DNA of 64,000 bases from Catonia carolina. Lineage: Eukaryota > Arthropoda > Insecta > Hemiptera > Achilidae. The position numbers and the translations under genes are program-made. Positions within the stretch are counted from its first letter, which is position 1; every line of letters starts with the position of its first letter. The notes beneath the pieces were generated by a model. That model was given only the letters and a program-made list of their open reading frames with translations. It made no database searches and had not been told where the DNA came from. The stretch is taken from NCBI GenBank assembly GCA_035578175.1, contig JAQMRL010000011.1, forward strand, positions 5,095,501-5,159,500, given 5' to 3'. This document shows positions 33,876-45,049 of the stretch, in pieces.

Positions 33876-34655
33876 TTTTACCTTGAATACAAAACATATT
33901 ACTTGTAAGAATTTTTCGATTTACTTTTTATGAGTTATATTATTAATGGAACCATTAAACCTTTCTGAATCTTGTACAATACCGTAATCTTTCTTTCACT
34001 GGCTTTCTTTAACATTTGTATTACTTGTGTAAGGACTGCAGAAAATGGTAAAGTACGTGTTTATTTGATAATACAACTTATTCAAATCAGATTCTTAAAC
34101 CTAAAGGGAATTGGTGGAAATGGTTTGGTTTGTAACAAACAGTCTTTCAAAGATATTGAGTTCTTACTATATACCTAATTTGAAAAAGGAAACCAATGTA
34201 ATATTTTCTTACTTTCCTAAAAAAAAAAAAATAGTTACTATATATTCAAAATCAAAATTCATTCCTTTACTTATTTGAACTAAAATCTAATAATCACTAC
34301 AAATGTCTTAAAAAAATATTGAACTAATAATGCAGTACATTATAATAAATCATAAATTATCGTAAGTTACTGACTTTTACACGTCAATACAGGTTTGATG
34401 ATTTTAAAGATTCTACCAGAAAAATTATTTTACTTTGATGTTGATGCTTCAATTGTATAATTCTTTTTAGAACATCTTTGAAAAGATGTTCCAATTTCAA
34501 TAAATTGGTGCAAAATGTATTATATAGGCCTAATTATCGTAATTATTTCAATGCGTCTGGTAATTTCAGTGTTTGTTAAAATATCAGTCTGTCAGAGGCT
34601 AGTTTAAAATTAAATGAGGTAATAGTAGTTTTAATATGTAGGCTACCTAAATATT
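33876..34655. other. AT-rich stretch without recognised features
   Basis: No motif-bearing ORF. A 68-codon ORF at 33972-34178 has no support. Confidence 0.5.
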
Positions 34656-34895
34656 GTCACCGGATGGCGACATTGAGTGGCGGGTTGAAACCTTTAATTT
34701 TTGGTGGCGCTGAAAAGGGCAGTTTAACAGTTGGTCGTGGCGGTCGGAGGTTGGGCGACACAGCGTGCGTCCAGCGGAGACGTCATCTTTTTCCCTTGCA
34801 GTAGTGCCTCGATGGCTGCTTCGTCAAGATCCGGTGGGCGTAAGGCTCGGACCACTGTGGGCATCGCTTGCGGCAGCGGGCAAAGGGGGGTCGTT
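34656..34895 (+). other. GC-rich island, possible host exon
   Basis: This is a ~240-bp CpG-containing patch in otherwise AT-rich DNA. On the plus strand an acceptor-like tract (tttttcccttgcag, ending near 34,801) is followed by an ATG at 34,812. That ATG opens MAASSRSGGRKARTTVGIAC and stays open to a weak donor-like GGTCGT. It could be the first coding exon or promoter region of a host gene, or unrelated. No partner exon was found in the window. Confidence 0.3.
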
Positions 34896-34899
34896 AGTC

Positions 34900-35920
34900 T
34901 ATTAATATTTCTGAAATATAATAATTGTATTCATGAAATACGTATTCAACTAACAAGAAAAATATTATAGTGGTCGTTAAATATAAATGGAAAACAATTC
35001 AAGGAATGTAAAACAAATAATCGATAGCGTTAAGAATTTAGATGATCATAGTTAAGAAAATTTTATTATCTTTTGAAATAAGTCATAATATCTATGAAAA
35101 ATAAAATGAAAAGATAAGGTACAATATTCTTTCTATCCTAGCTTAAAGCGAAAGAATTGAAATAATTTTTTGCTGTTTAAATATAATATTTCCTAACCTG
35201 CAGGCGCTTAATAAAAATAAATTACTACGTTTTTATACTTTAGTTTAAACGTTGAAAAGTACGTATTAGGTAGAATGCGCAAGAAAGAGAAAGTATTATA
35301 AAATATAATACGTATGAATAAATGAAATTTTTATTGGTTTCATTTTTTAAGCCTAAGGCTGTTTATTTTACACCACCTTAAAAGAATTGCTGTATTTTAT
35401 TTTTAACGTAGCGTAAATAGAAGACTACGATGAAATTAAAATGACACTTTTTTATTTATTTATTTTAATTTTATTTTTGTTGAGTGGAATTAATGTGCGT
35501 TACTAGCATTTTACTTTTCAACAAACCTAGTAGCAATAAATGCAGCCACGCATATTCACTGAATTTTTAAAATGTTGATTTACATAGGTTTGCATCTGAA
35601 AATGCGCTGAAATAATTTATTCAAACGTTTTTTTGCATAAAAACGATACAAAACAAAATATAATGTGCTATAATGCAGTACCCATTTTAAACGTAACATT
35701 ACATGATGATTTATAAAAATATCATAGTATTATAAACATTATACAAGACAAATTTGAATCACATAAGAATCCTCACATGAGAAAAATGCTTACTAATACG
35801 ATGACAAGGTGTTCAACAAGATATTTAAACCCCCTCTGGTCAAGGAATCTTCTTGGAAGGCCAATTATAGGACTGCAGTAATAACTGCAAGCTCCAACGA
35901 GTAAAACAAATTGTAAATCT
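34900..35920. other. AT-rich stretch without recognised features
   Basis: Nothing supportable was found. Confidence 0.5.
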
Positions 35921-35934
35921 TATCACAAATTTAG

Positions 35935-36100
35935 TAATCGTCGTCGTCATCCATCATGGTTTAGGTTTTAATTGAGCCTGTTCCGGCGTCCATTTCTTCC
36001 TCGGTCTCCCCACTATTCTTGCTCCCCTTAGTCCATAAAGCGATGCATTCAAAGGTAGTGGGTCCTGTGACATTCTAAAAAGAAACTGGCAACAGCTCTA
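35935..36100 (-). pseudogene. LINE 3'-end relic, minus strand
   Basis: The plus strand reads attgagcctgttccggcgtc then catttcttcctcggtctccc. On the minus strand this resembles the GR.RRGRQ...L segment near the C-terminus of LINE polymerases. Short and decayed. Confidence 0.45.
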
Positions 36101-36310
36101 AAGACGGATCAGGAGGAGATTCCCAACGACAGAACAGACGGAAGAACTTGGGGAAGTAAACCTGAGAACAAATCCTGTAGGTTTGGAAACAATGAGGTGG
36201 CAATCCTATCACCAAACTAGCTAGACATATTATACTAGTAATAAACTTGGCAAGCGTTAAATAATAGCCTCGGATTAGGAGAGGAATTTATTAATCGTTA
36301 GAAGTAGGTA

Positions 36311-37257
36311 CCGGGTGAGCATAAAGTCTTGCCCTGATTATAAAAATTTATTGCAGAATAACTGTTTGACATAATAATTTAAATTTGATGCTGTTACATA
36401 AGTTAGTGTTAATAGTTTTTTTTAAGATTACTTACATTAGTAAACTTCAACGTGTGCCCCCTTGGTAGCTCGGAGAATGTCGAAGCGGTATTCCAGTTCC
36501 CGCCAGGTGTTTTGTAACATGTGTTCTGTCACAGTACCCACAGCAGCTTGTATCCTAGCCTTCAGTTCGTCAACTTCAGCAACTGGTGTGGCGAAGACTC
36601 TATCCTTGATATAGCCCCAGAAAAAAAAGTCAAGGGGAGTAATGTCTGGAGAGCGGGGTGGCCAGGGTGTTGGACCATCCCTTCCAATCCACCGATCCGG
36701 AAATGTTTCATCACGGAAAACACCATTAACGCTAACATTTACTTAGATGTTTTGCAACAGTTCATTGCACCACAGTTAGAAGAATATCAACCATGGATAA
36801 TTTTCCAGCAAGATGGGGCACCGCCCCACTGGGCTTTGATAGTGCGTAATTTCCTGGATGAAACATTTCCGGATCGGTGGATTGGAAGGGATGGTCCAAC
36901 ACCCTGGCCACCCCGCTCTCCAGACATTACTCCCCTTGACTTTTTTTCTGGGGCTATATCAAGGATAGAGTCTTCGCCACACCAGTTGCTGACGTTGACG
37001 AACTGAAGGCTAGGATACAAGCTGCTGTGGGTACTGTGACAGAACACATGTTACAAAACACCTCGCGGGAACTGGAATACCGCTTCGACATTCTCCGAGC
37101 TACCAAGGGGGCACACGTTGAAGTTTACTAATGTAAGTAATCTTAAAAAAAACTATTAACACTAACCTATGTAACAGCAACAAATTTAAATTATTATGTC
37201 AAACAGTTATTCTGCAATAAATTTTTATAATCAGGGCAAGACTTTATGCTCACCCGG
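36311..37257 (+). mobile_element. Near-perfect palindromic mariner-family copy
   Basis: The element has termini CCGGGTGAGCATAAAGTCTT and its complement, with TA on both sides (36309-36310 and 37258-37259). The left 403 bp (36311-36713) are an inverted copy of the right 401 bp (36857-37257), differing at only a few positions. The central ~143 bp are single copy. The 5' half of the parent element is absent. Confidence 0.9.
36714..37134 (+). pseudogene. Tc1/mariner-type transposase fragment (C-terminal)
   Basis: The frame reads YLDVLQQFIAPQLEEYQPW, IIFQQDGAPPHWALIVRNFL (the Asp here is the second catalytic residue), WIGRDGPTPWPPRSPDITPL (third catalytic Asp in SPDITPLDFF). A frameshift near 36,947 in a T-run ends the ORF early. 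The continuation in another frame reaches ELEYRFDILRATKGAHVEVY and a TAA near 37,130. The first catalytic Asp and the DNA-binding domain are missing because the left half is an inverted copy of the right. Such transposases occur in insects as a group distinct from the classical mariners. Inactive. Confidence 0.75.
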
Positions 37258-37259
37258 TA

Positions 37260-37970
37260 TATTACAATTACGTCCAAAAATATTTATATCTCGTAAAATC
37301 TCCGGACAATAGTCGGGGAAGCGAAACCAGGTCGTTCCGCTTTGTAGTACAACAACCCCACTATGAATATTATGAACCTCTCTTCTTAAGGTGTCTATCC
37401 GTTACAAATGTTGACGATCATCATGAAAACTTTGTCAACAGTAATACGAAAGAGTTATGATGAGGTTATGTTGAATCAAGTCATAAGTTTCTTGAAACTA
37501 CGATATACTTCTTTTTCCGGGGCCTCTTTCTTCAAAGATTTTCAACTGCAAAATACACCGAAGCAAGGCATATCTGGATATCTTTATTTCGCATAATATG
37601 GCACAGGTACTGCTGCTAACATGCCTATATTGTTGTCAAAACTTCCAGACTCGTTCCTATTCTTTCCAGAACTTCGGAGTTGGTACCTCGCGCCGCCTAG
37701 GGAATTTTAAGAATTAATTGATATAACCACATCTCGAATGCATTTAATTTCTTTATAATGACTTGGGTTAAGGTCCAAGAATCTACTCCTTAAAAGAGGT
37801 AGAAAATGAAAGGAAGAGACGTGAACCCCCACAACATTGAACAACTTAAGAAGAAAACATTAGGAAAAAATGAAGAGATTGTGGGAGAAATAAACGTAAG
37901 TAAAACAAATGAAGAAATAATTAAAATATTGATTTGGTGTGATTTGTGTCTCAAATATTTGTGTGTCAAA
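37260..37970. other. No recognised feature
   Basis: 37,400-37,600 is slightly less AT-rich with a 62-codon ORF, unsupported. Confidence 0.4.
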
Positions 37971-37972
37971 TA

Positions 37973-38145
37973 TTGATTTGGCGTCTCTCTCTCTAAAAGG
38001 TGATTCGGAAAATGTTTTTTGTTGTATCTATATCAATTTCTCGCTAAAGTATTTTCATGATTTTACTTTAGCGAGAAATTTATATAGATACAACAAAAAA
38101 CATTTTCCGAATCACCTTTTAGAGAGAGAGACGCCAAATCAATTT
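37973..38145. repeat. Perfect-looking hairpin, ~79-bp arms and ~13-nt loop
   Basis: The left arm (37,973-38,050, ttgatttggcgtctctctct onward) is complementary to the right arm (38,064-38,143) with only a few mismatches. The loop is ttttcatgatttt. It may be a tiny fold-back transposon or a transcribed hairpin. Confidence 0.85.
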
Positions 38146-38171
38146 TGTTTAATTCGATCTGTTTGGAATTG

Positions 38172-38562
38172 TGTTTAGGTCATCAGCCGAAAGGCTGGTT
38201 TGAACCTGTAGAGGTTTTACTAAGTAAAACGAGGAGTGAGGTGGTTTACCATTGCCTTCCTCACTGAGTGGGAAAGTACGCTTATCAGCATGCCAGGCCC
38301 TCTGAAAAGCACATATTTTCCACTCTGCAAATGACACCTTCACTTCATTCACCATAGGGTCTGGCTGTATAATGAAATTCATTACTTTCAGAGGAGATAA
38401 CTCTGATTAGTGTCTTTTACACCTCTACCTCTTCTGTTCTTAAATGATTCAGTCATTTAATTGGCTGACCGTGTGTTAAGAAACAGAACTATTTATTTTA
38501 GCCCTGCAACGAACAGATTGAGTGTAAAAATTTGACACTCCACCTGTCTGTTATGGGCAATG
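38172..38562 (+). repeat. Family A, best full-length copy
   Basis: All blocks are present from catcagccgaaaggctgg to cctgtctgttatgggc. It serves as the reference for the other copies. Confidence 0.85.
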
Positions 38563-38565
38563 TTT

Positions 38566-39415
38566 GGAATTAAGAAATGGATTTGAAGTCATATGCAGTT
38601 TAAAACTAAGTTTTAACTCAAGCTGGATCGAATTATTTAAAATTTATGTATTGAATGCAAACGTACTATGGAAAAATGCTGTCTATTTTTTTTTTGTATA
38701 AAATAAAATGTGGTTCAGCCAGGTATTTGGACATATCACAATATACAAAAACGAAAATAAAGTAAAGATTAGAGAATTTTAAATAGTAAAAAACTAAAAC
38801 AGGTTTTCCTTTTATGTATTCATTTGATACGCTTTTAAGCCATTTAACCAACAGACCGTGGATTACTTTTGCTACCGAAAAAACACTTGTAATGAATTCT
38901 TTCCAAGTAGATTTTTCTGTAGTTTATTACCCGTCATTTGTTTTCCATTTATATATTCCATTTTAAAATGTGATCGTAAATACCTTAATTAATAAAATGT
39001 AAAAAACAACATAAGTTAACTAAGATTTGAATCTAGGGAATATTTTTATATTTATGTTTTATTAATTAAGTCATGAATCAAAATGTTTTATTGCGGTATT
39101 GCTAATTTATTAAAATATAAAATAATCGCTTTGCTCGTTCAAGCAGTACTTATCCACAAAGCCAAACTTGTTGCCTTTAATTAACGGCTATAATCTGGAT
39201 CTAGAAGTACCCTAATGTTAGTCGTATTGAAAAATTTTGACACTGTGTAGTCGCTAATAACATAAGTGGTTGGCGACTATAAACTTTCTCCTCTTCCTTC
39301 TTTTCAACCTTCTTTACTTTTTTATTTTTTCTCCCGATTATTCTTCTTTTTCTTCTAATCGATCTTGACTTCGCGTTGTACTTGTTGCATGATTATTTAT
39401 TATTAAAAATAAATA
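38566..39415. other. AT-rich stretch without recognised features
   Basis: Nothing supportable was found. Confidence 0.5.
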
Positions 39416-39417
39416 AA

Positions 39418-39505
39418 TACAGTAAGACCTCGACTTACGCGGGGATGCGTTCCGCAAAATCATCGCGTAACGTGAAATTCGCGTAATTTGGATTGTTCTG
39501 TTTAA
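39418..39505. repeat. Possible solo pogo/Tigger-type terminal fragment
   Basis: The sequence acagtaagacctcgacttac followed by gcggggatgcgttcc and cgcgtaa repeats resembles the CAGTA..CCTCG ends of pogo-type DNA elements. No opposite end or transposase is present. Confidence 0.3.
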
Positions 39506-39678
39506 GCTTAATAAATCCTTATAATGCATCCTGAAGCTTGAAATCAATTCTATTTAATATATTAAATTTATACATTGTCTATCAAGGACAGATAGAGTGT
39601 TAAATTAATTGCACTCGATCTGGTGGTTCCAGGGCTACAAAAAAAATTCTTTTTCTTATCACATGCACAGCCAATTAC

Positions 39679-40404
39679 ACGAGGTGTGGTTATTAAATAA
39701 CAGGTGGCTATTAGGGAACAGGTAGAAGTTACATGGTGCAAGATCTGGTGAATAAGGTGGATGCTCTAACACTGAGATGCTGTACTTGGCTAGGAACCTC
39801 TTGACAGATAACGCGGAATGAGTTGGCGCATTGTCTTGGTGGAGAACCCATGATTTGTCCTTCCACATTTCGGAGCGTTTTTCCCCTACTCTTTGACGTA
39901 GTTTAGAAAGTACCTCAAGTTAGTAATATTGATTAATTGTTTGACCTTCAGGAACCCAGTGAAGGTACACAATCCCATGGATACCAAAAAAATCTATCAT
40001 CATTGTTTTAAATTTTGACTTGCTCATTCGAGCTTTTTTGGCTCTCGGTGAAGTTCGGCTCTTCCAGTGCATGGATTGGCGCTTCATTTCCGGATCATAA
40101 GTAAGAAACCAGATTGCATCACATGTTTTATCGTTTCCGAAAAAATTGGGTCTTTTTCAATCGCGTACAAAGTGTCAGTACAAATATTTTTGCGAGCTTC
40201 ATTTGAAACATTTTTGAGCGGCACGTGTCCTGAAGGAGCTGACAGAAGATGACTTCTAGCACTGTTTCCAACAATAGCAAATTCGCATGGAGCGATGTAG
40301 AGATAGAGAAAGAGTGTATATTGAATGTAAGACTAAGTGATTATGTATAAAATAAAAACAAAATTTTTACAACGTCAGTCTCGTTATTTAATAGCCACAC
40401 CTTG
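39679..40404 (-). mobile_element. Rearranged mariner of the 7.2-kb family
   Basis: Termini CGAGGTGTGGTTATTAAATA and its counterpart match the 7,173-8,099 copy. The transposase body (39,700-40,110) is on the minus strand, yet the right end (about 40,214-40,404) carries the transposase 3' end in plus orientation, so both termini derive from the 3' side. The left end is shortened. Confidence 0.8.
39690..40110 (-). pseudogene. Mariner transposase fragment, disrupted
   Basis: The minus strand reads MWKDKSWVLHQDNAPTHSAL (second catalytic Asp in QDNAP) and FLAKYSISVLEHPPYSPDLA (third Asp in YSPDLAP), then diverges. Upstream on the same strand (39,900-40,100), decayed HWVPEG, SKSK and MHWKS blocks are recognisable in other frames. 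No DNA-binding half. Inactive. Confidence 0.75.
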
Positions 40405-40699
40405 GATGACTGAACTATTTAAGAACAGAAGAGGTATAGGTGTAAAAGACACTAGCCAGAGTTATCTCCTCTGATAGTAATGAATTTTACTTTACAGCCC
40501 GACCCTGTGGTAAATGAAGTGAAGGTTTCATTTTTAGGGTGGAAAGTAGGTGCTTTTCGGAGGGCCTGGCATGCTGATAAGCATACTCCTACAACTCAAT
40601 GAGGAAGACAATAGTAAACCACTTCACTCCTCGTTTTTACTTAGTAAAACCTATAGAGGTTAAAACCAGTCTTTCGGCTGTTTACCTAGACAAAACTTA

Positions 40700-43050
40700 T
40701 AATATAGAGTTGTTTTAGTTGCTTTTGTAGTGAATTGGAACTTAACGTAATCACTTTACTAGTGAACTTATGAGCTATGAAACTTATTTAAGTAATAACA
40801 ATAATAATTTTCAAGAGAAGATACCGCTTTGATCTGGTTATATTTAATCGTAACTTAAAATGTTTGGAAGTTATTTGTGTATTCCACTATACACGAGATT
40901 GTAGTTTCACGCAAGTTCTACTAAATTTACCTATATAAATACACGGTAGACCAATTAACAGGTCTACCATATCAAGAACTGTGCAATTTATGTTGTCTAC
41001 ACAGTAACTATACTGTAATTACTTTTAATTATCAGTACATTTAAAAGGGCAAGGTTTATGTCTCTCTCTCGCTTAGATTCATGTTTCGTAATTGATTGCT
41101 AATTATGTTGTTCAGATTTATCTTTCTCAAGACAGAATGGTTAAGAATACTAATACTTTATTAAGTTGTTGTCGTTATTATTTTGTCAAATTAATTGGGT
41201 TTGGTATGTAAAATCTTTCTTTAATCGTTTTTGTACCGTTCGTTGTTTAATTTGGTGGAAATTATATAGTCTAAATAAAATGCCTGGCAATATTAATTTT
41301 TTTCTCAAAAATTCAGAGGATTCTAGTTTTGGTTGGAATAATTTTTTCAGTTTTCTTAAGGATTTTACTTTAAAAGTAAAACATGTATTAACCGTTTTTG
41401 GTTTTATTTATAAAATCTGATTACCGGATTGTCTACCAAAGCAAGGTGCTGGTCTTAACACTCGGTCTAAAATTATTCTAGTTTTTAGATTTTTTAAGTG
41501 TACGGAGTTGTGAAAATACTTTATTATATTTTTAAGATCGAATTTTATTATTTCGGTGGCTACTTTAGGGCTTTTTGTGTTAAAGTATTCTCATTGTACT
41601 TTTATCAATAATAACTAAGATAAACCTGTACTAAAGAAAAGATCTTACAAAATAGAGTATCCTGACAAAATTACGTATTTCTGACATTTAAGAAAACAAA
41701 TTAAGTTTGCCATAATTTTTGATTTGTTAGGTTTTTTACTAAGTAATTTCTAAACAATATGAAAAAAGGAAAGAGAAAGACGGAAATCAATGAAAGTTAA
41801 GGGGGAACATTGATATAAAAATCATTAATACCAAAAGAATACCTACGTACACAATTGGTTCATCAAAAGAAGAAACCATTAAACTATTACTTCTAATCAA
41901 TATTCAACATCCATGGTAAAATAAATTAAAAAAAGACTTCAGCTTGTTCAAAAATTAATAAATTAGGTAATCGTTTCCTTTTCTCTGACAACTGATTAAA
42001 TAGTTTAGGAGCAAGAAGTGTAAAATATTTTTGAAGTGTATTATTTATATCTGAGCAGAGTGTAGAATTTCACTCTAACTGTAAAGGACAATCATAAAAA
42101 CCTTGTACCCATAATGACAACTTAAATGGTGAACAATTTAATTTCCAGAAAATTGGAAGAGACTAGGCTCTACGAGGGTGATTGAAATAACTGTAATGTA
42201 AAGGCTCAATGGAAGAATAATTTATGTTTCACCCCAACACACCAAACTTTAGGACAGATGTGACTTTACCAATGCCCAGATACAGTGCCCAAAAAGTATG
42301 TCTGTATGTACACTCAAGCTAGTCTTTAGAGGGCAGTGGAATTTTGACATTACTGGCTTTTAGACACTGAAAAAATTTATGAGATCATAAAATAAAAATT
42401 TAAAATTGTTTAAAATGTTTTTTTGTAAATCCAATTTTTATGGTATAAAATTTTGAAGAAATTTTATAGAATCTTTAAATTTTCTAGGAATTCTGTCCAC
42501 GCATCTATCCGATAGGTAATCCATAAGGAATTAATTGAAAGATAACCAAACATAGTTTCTTCCGCATACTATTTAATTCATTAAAACTTGCAGGTTATCT
42601 AAAATATGTAATGTATGGTTAGGATTAAATTTTACTCAGTTCTGATAAGCTGCATTCTACCTTTAGAAAGCAATTTTAGTGCATCCAGAATTAATAAGGT
42701 AATATACTTTGTTAAATATTTCATCAAGTTTATTACTTGATGGAACAATATTTGCATTCGGTTGGACTAGTGAACTATTGTTCATTGTTAAAATAAATCA
42801 TACCGGCTAGATTAAATTACAAATAAATAACTGCACCCTAATTTAAATGAGTCGAACAAGTTTCGAGCGCAACAGCTACACGTAGTTGTCTGACATAAAC
42901 CTTATTATCCCATTATAGTTATTATGTACAAACGTGTAATTAATTACACATATTAATCAGAGCGCGGATTAGTATCCCTTTCAGGGGTATTGTTGAAAAT
43001 ATGTTAACATGCTTATAGTATAAATTTTAACTTTATCTTGCCCTGTACGA
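40700..43050. other. Long AT-rich stretch without recognised features
   Basis: Only short ORFs are present, including an 84-codon AT-rich ORF at 41166-41420 without motifs. Confidence 0.5.
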
Positions 43051-43052
43051 AT

Positions 43053-43053
43053 A

Positions 43054-43093
<40 letters not shown>

Positions 43094-43207
43094 TATTGTT
43101 TTTATGTCGATGTTTCGATATCAAGTTTTCACCAGAAATACACATTTTCAGGCCTCCTTAATAAATATACATATTTTTATCGATTGATGCGCGCGCGCGC
43201 GTGTGTG

Positions 43208-43251
<44 letters not shown>

Positions 43252-43260
43252 TGTGTGTAT
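43053..43260. repeat. Microsatellites (TA, GA, GC, GT, GA tracts)
   Basis: Consecutive simple repeats (TA)n and (GA)n at 43,053-43,090, then (GC)n, (GT)n, (GA)n and (GT)n at 43,190-43,260. The 126- and 169-codon ORFs through them are by-products. Confidence 0.9.
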
Positions 43261-43325
43261 GCGTGCATCTGTATGTGTGTAAACAAAATATCTCAAGAAA
43301 ATAATTTCGTACAATCTTATAACTT

Positions 43326-44677
43326 CTTCTTCTATCTTCAAGGCTTAGACCGTCGCCTGTTCCGAACTCACAAACTTGAAACCCGCAGTTTATATGCATG
43401 TTTTTCGAGGTTGTCCCACATCTCTCCGTCCAATCGGTACATAACTGTGTACTTGGAGGGGTATTCTGTGTCCAGCATTCTGTCCAGGAGTCCCTTCCAT
43501 CGCCCTCGGTACCCCTTAATCTTCTCATTCAGGCAGTGGACTTGGAGCTCCTTCCTTAAAACCATATTCCGCTTTCTATCCAATCTCAAGCATCCATTAA
43601 CTCTTCGCAGGAATCTCATCTCCGTTGCTTGGATCCTTTGTACATTCCTCGTCGTGGTCATCCATGCTTCACTCCCATACATTATCATCGGAATTGCCAC
43701 CACCTTGTAAAACTTAATCTTTGCGTCAGGTCTGACCCTGTTGTTGAATGTCCTATTGATTGTGCCACAAATCCTTAGGAACTTACTTATCTTCCGCTCG
43801 ATGTCTAAATCAAAGCCTACTCCTACGTCACATCCCAAGTAACTAAAATTAGACACCTGCTCCATTATCACATCATTTTTGACAATCTTCGATCGAACCG
43901 GATATTTCCTCTTGACCGCCATCACTTTGGTTTTCGTGGTAGAAATTCTGAGATTAAAATCTTCGAAAAATTTACATAGGACGTATACAGATTTTTGGAG
44001 TTCATCCTCCGATATCTGAACCAATTACAGATCATCAGCAAAAAGCATCGCATTTATGCAGCAGTCTCTGCCCAACCGTATACCTGGGTCAAAGTTGTGT
44101 TTTTAAATTTTAAAAAGTAGCCAAAATAAATATTAAATAACGTAGGTGATAGGCTACACCCTTGTCTTACACCCCTATTAATAAGAAACTGCTTTACCCC
44201 CTGTGTTAACGGTTATCCTCGCGTTTTTGTAGAGACATTAAATCACCCTGATCAGATGAGGAGGGCACCATATTTCCCACAGAATTAGCCACAGCTTGCT
44301 ACGATCCACCCTATTAAACGCTTTATCAGATTCTATGAATGCCATATGCGTTTCACGGTTAAATTTCCTTTGATTCCCAATTATCCTCTTTACTGAAAAC
44401 ACACTGTCCATACACGTCCCACCCACTTTAAAATCATACTACTCTTTACTCAGCAACGCTTCAACTGTTGTTTTGAGTCGATTATTAATTATTTTCGAAA
44501 AATCTTATATCCTACATTCAAAAAGGGCGATACCTCGGTTAATGTTGCAATCTCTCCGATTTTCTTTCTTAAAAGTAAAGATGACCTCTGCCGAATTCCA
44601 GGGATCCGGAATCACACATCTCTTCCAGCATTCATTTATAAGATGCAGCTTGAATAATATCAGCTTGCATGAAGATG
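43326..44677 (-). mobile_element. 5'-truncated LINE with 9-bp target duplication
   Basis: TTATAACTT occurs at 43317-43325 and 44678-44686. The insert is a minus-strand LINE end with an AGAAGAAG 3' tail at the left edge. Confidence 0.85.
43368..44450 (-). pseudogene. LINE reverse transcriptase, C-terminal fragment
   Basis: The main open segment (44024-43368, minus strand) covers the region after the catalytic core: KTKVMAVKRKYPVRS, VSNFSYLGCDVG, IKFYKVVAIPMIMYGSEAW and ATEMRFLRRVNG. Upstream, another frame (44426-44238) reads the palm motif AFIESDKAFNRVDRSKLW, where the expected Phe-Asp start of the motif is degraded. The catalytic YADD region falls in sequence near 44,030-44,060 that is open in no single frame. 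Frameshifts and stops separate the parts. It resembles the class of LINE polymerases with YLG..V and R.AE.RFLRR blocks; the clade is not certain. Dead copy. Confidence 0.75.
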
Positions 44678-45049
44678 TTATAACTTTAAAATTAAATTAG
44701 ATACTACAAGGAGACCCAGCCTGAATATTTTCATCAAAATCGGTCAACCGATATTAGTAGTTAATTCGAGCAAATTTTTTCAAAAACAATTTCTACGATT
44801 TTGTTGAAAATTGCCTCACTTATTACATTTTTAAGGTTTTTAACATTTTTTGGCGGGTTAGACAGATTTTTCGAATGAATATGTTTAGATTTACTTTTAT
44901 TTTTGTAGATTATCTTCTACATCTTCTACAGAAATCTGTTTTATTGCTCAAAAATATTGATAAAGAATATAGGATGAAAATATTACAAGGAAAACGAACT
45001 TTCGCTGGTAAAGACTCAGTTCGTTAAAAAAAAAAAAATGCTTGATGGT

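Larger units (their letters stand above)
39589..40690 (-). repeat. Family A copy interrupted by a mariner
   Basis: The tail half (39,589-39,678) and head half (40,405-40,690) of one minus-strand family A copy flank the mariner. The break falls where intact copies read ccaattatacgactgaac. Confidence 0.8.
43066..44835 (+). repeat. Family C copy interrupted by a LINE
   Basis: 43,080-43,325 and 44,678-44,835 are the two halves of one family C copy (aaaatatctcaagaa ... aaaatcggtcaaccg), split at TTATAACTT. Confidence 0.7.

Noticed and set aside
36787..37047. Minus-strand 86-codon ORF identical at its start to a plus-strand ORF
   Set aside because: Direct consequence of the palindrome; not a separate gene.
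43148..43710. ORFs of 126 and 169 codons near 43.2-43.7 kb
   Set aside because: They run through microsatellites and antisense LINE sequence.
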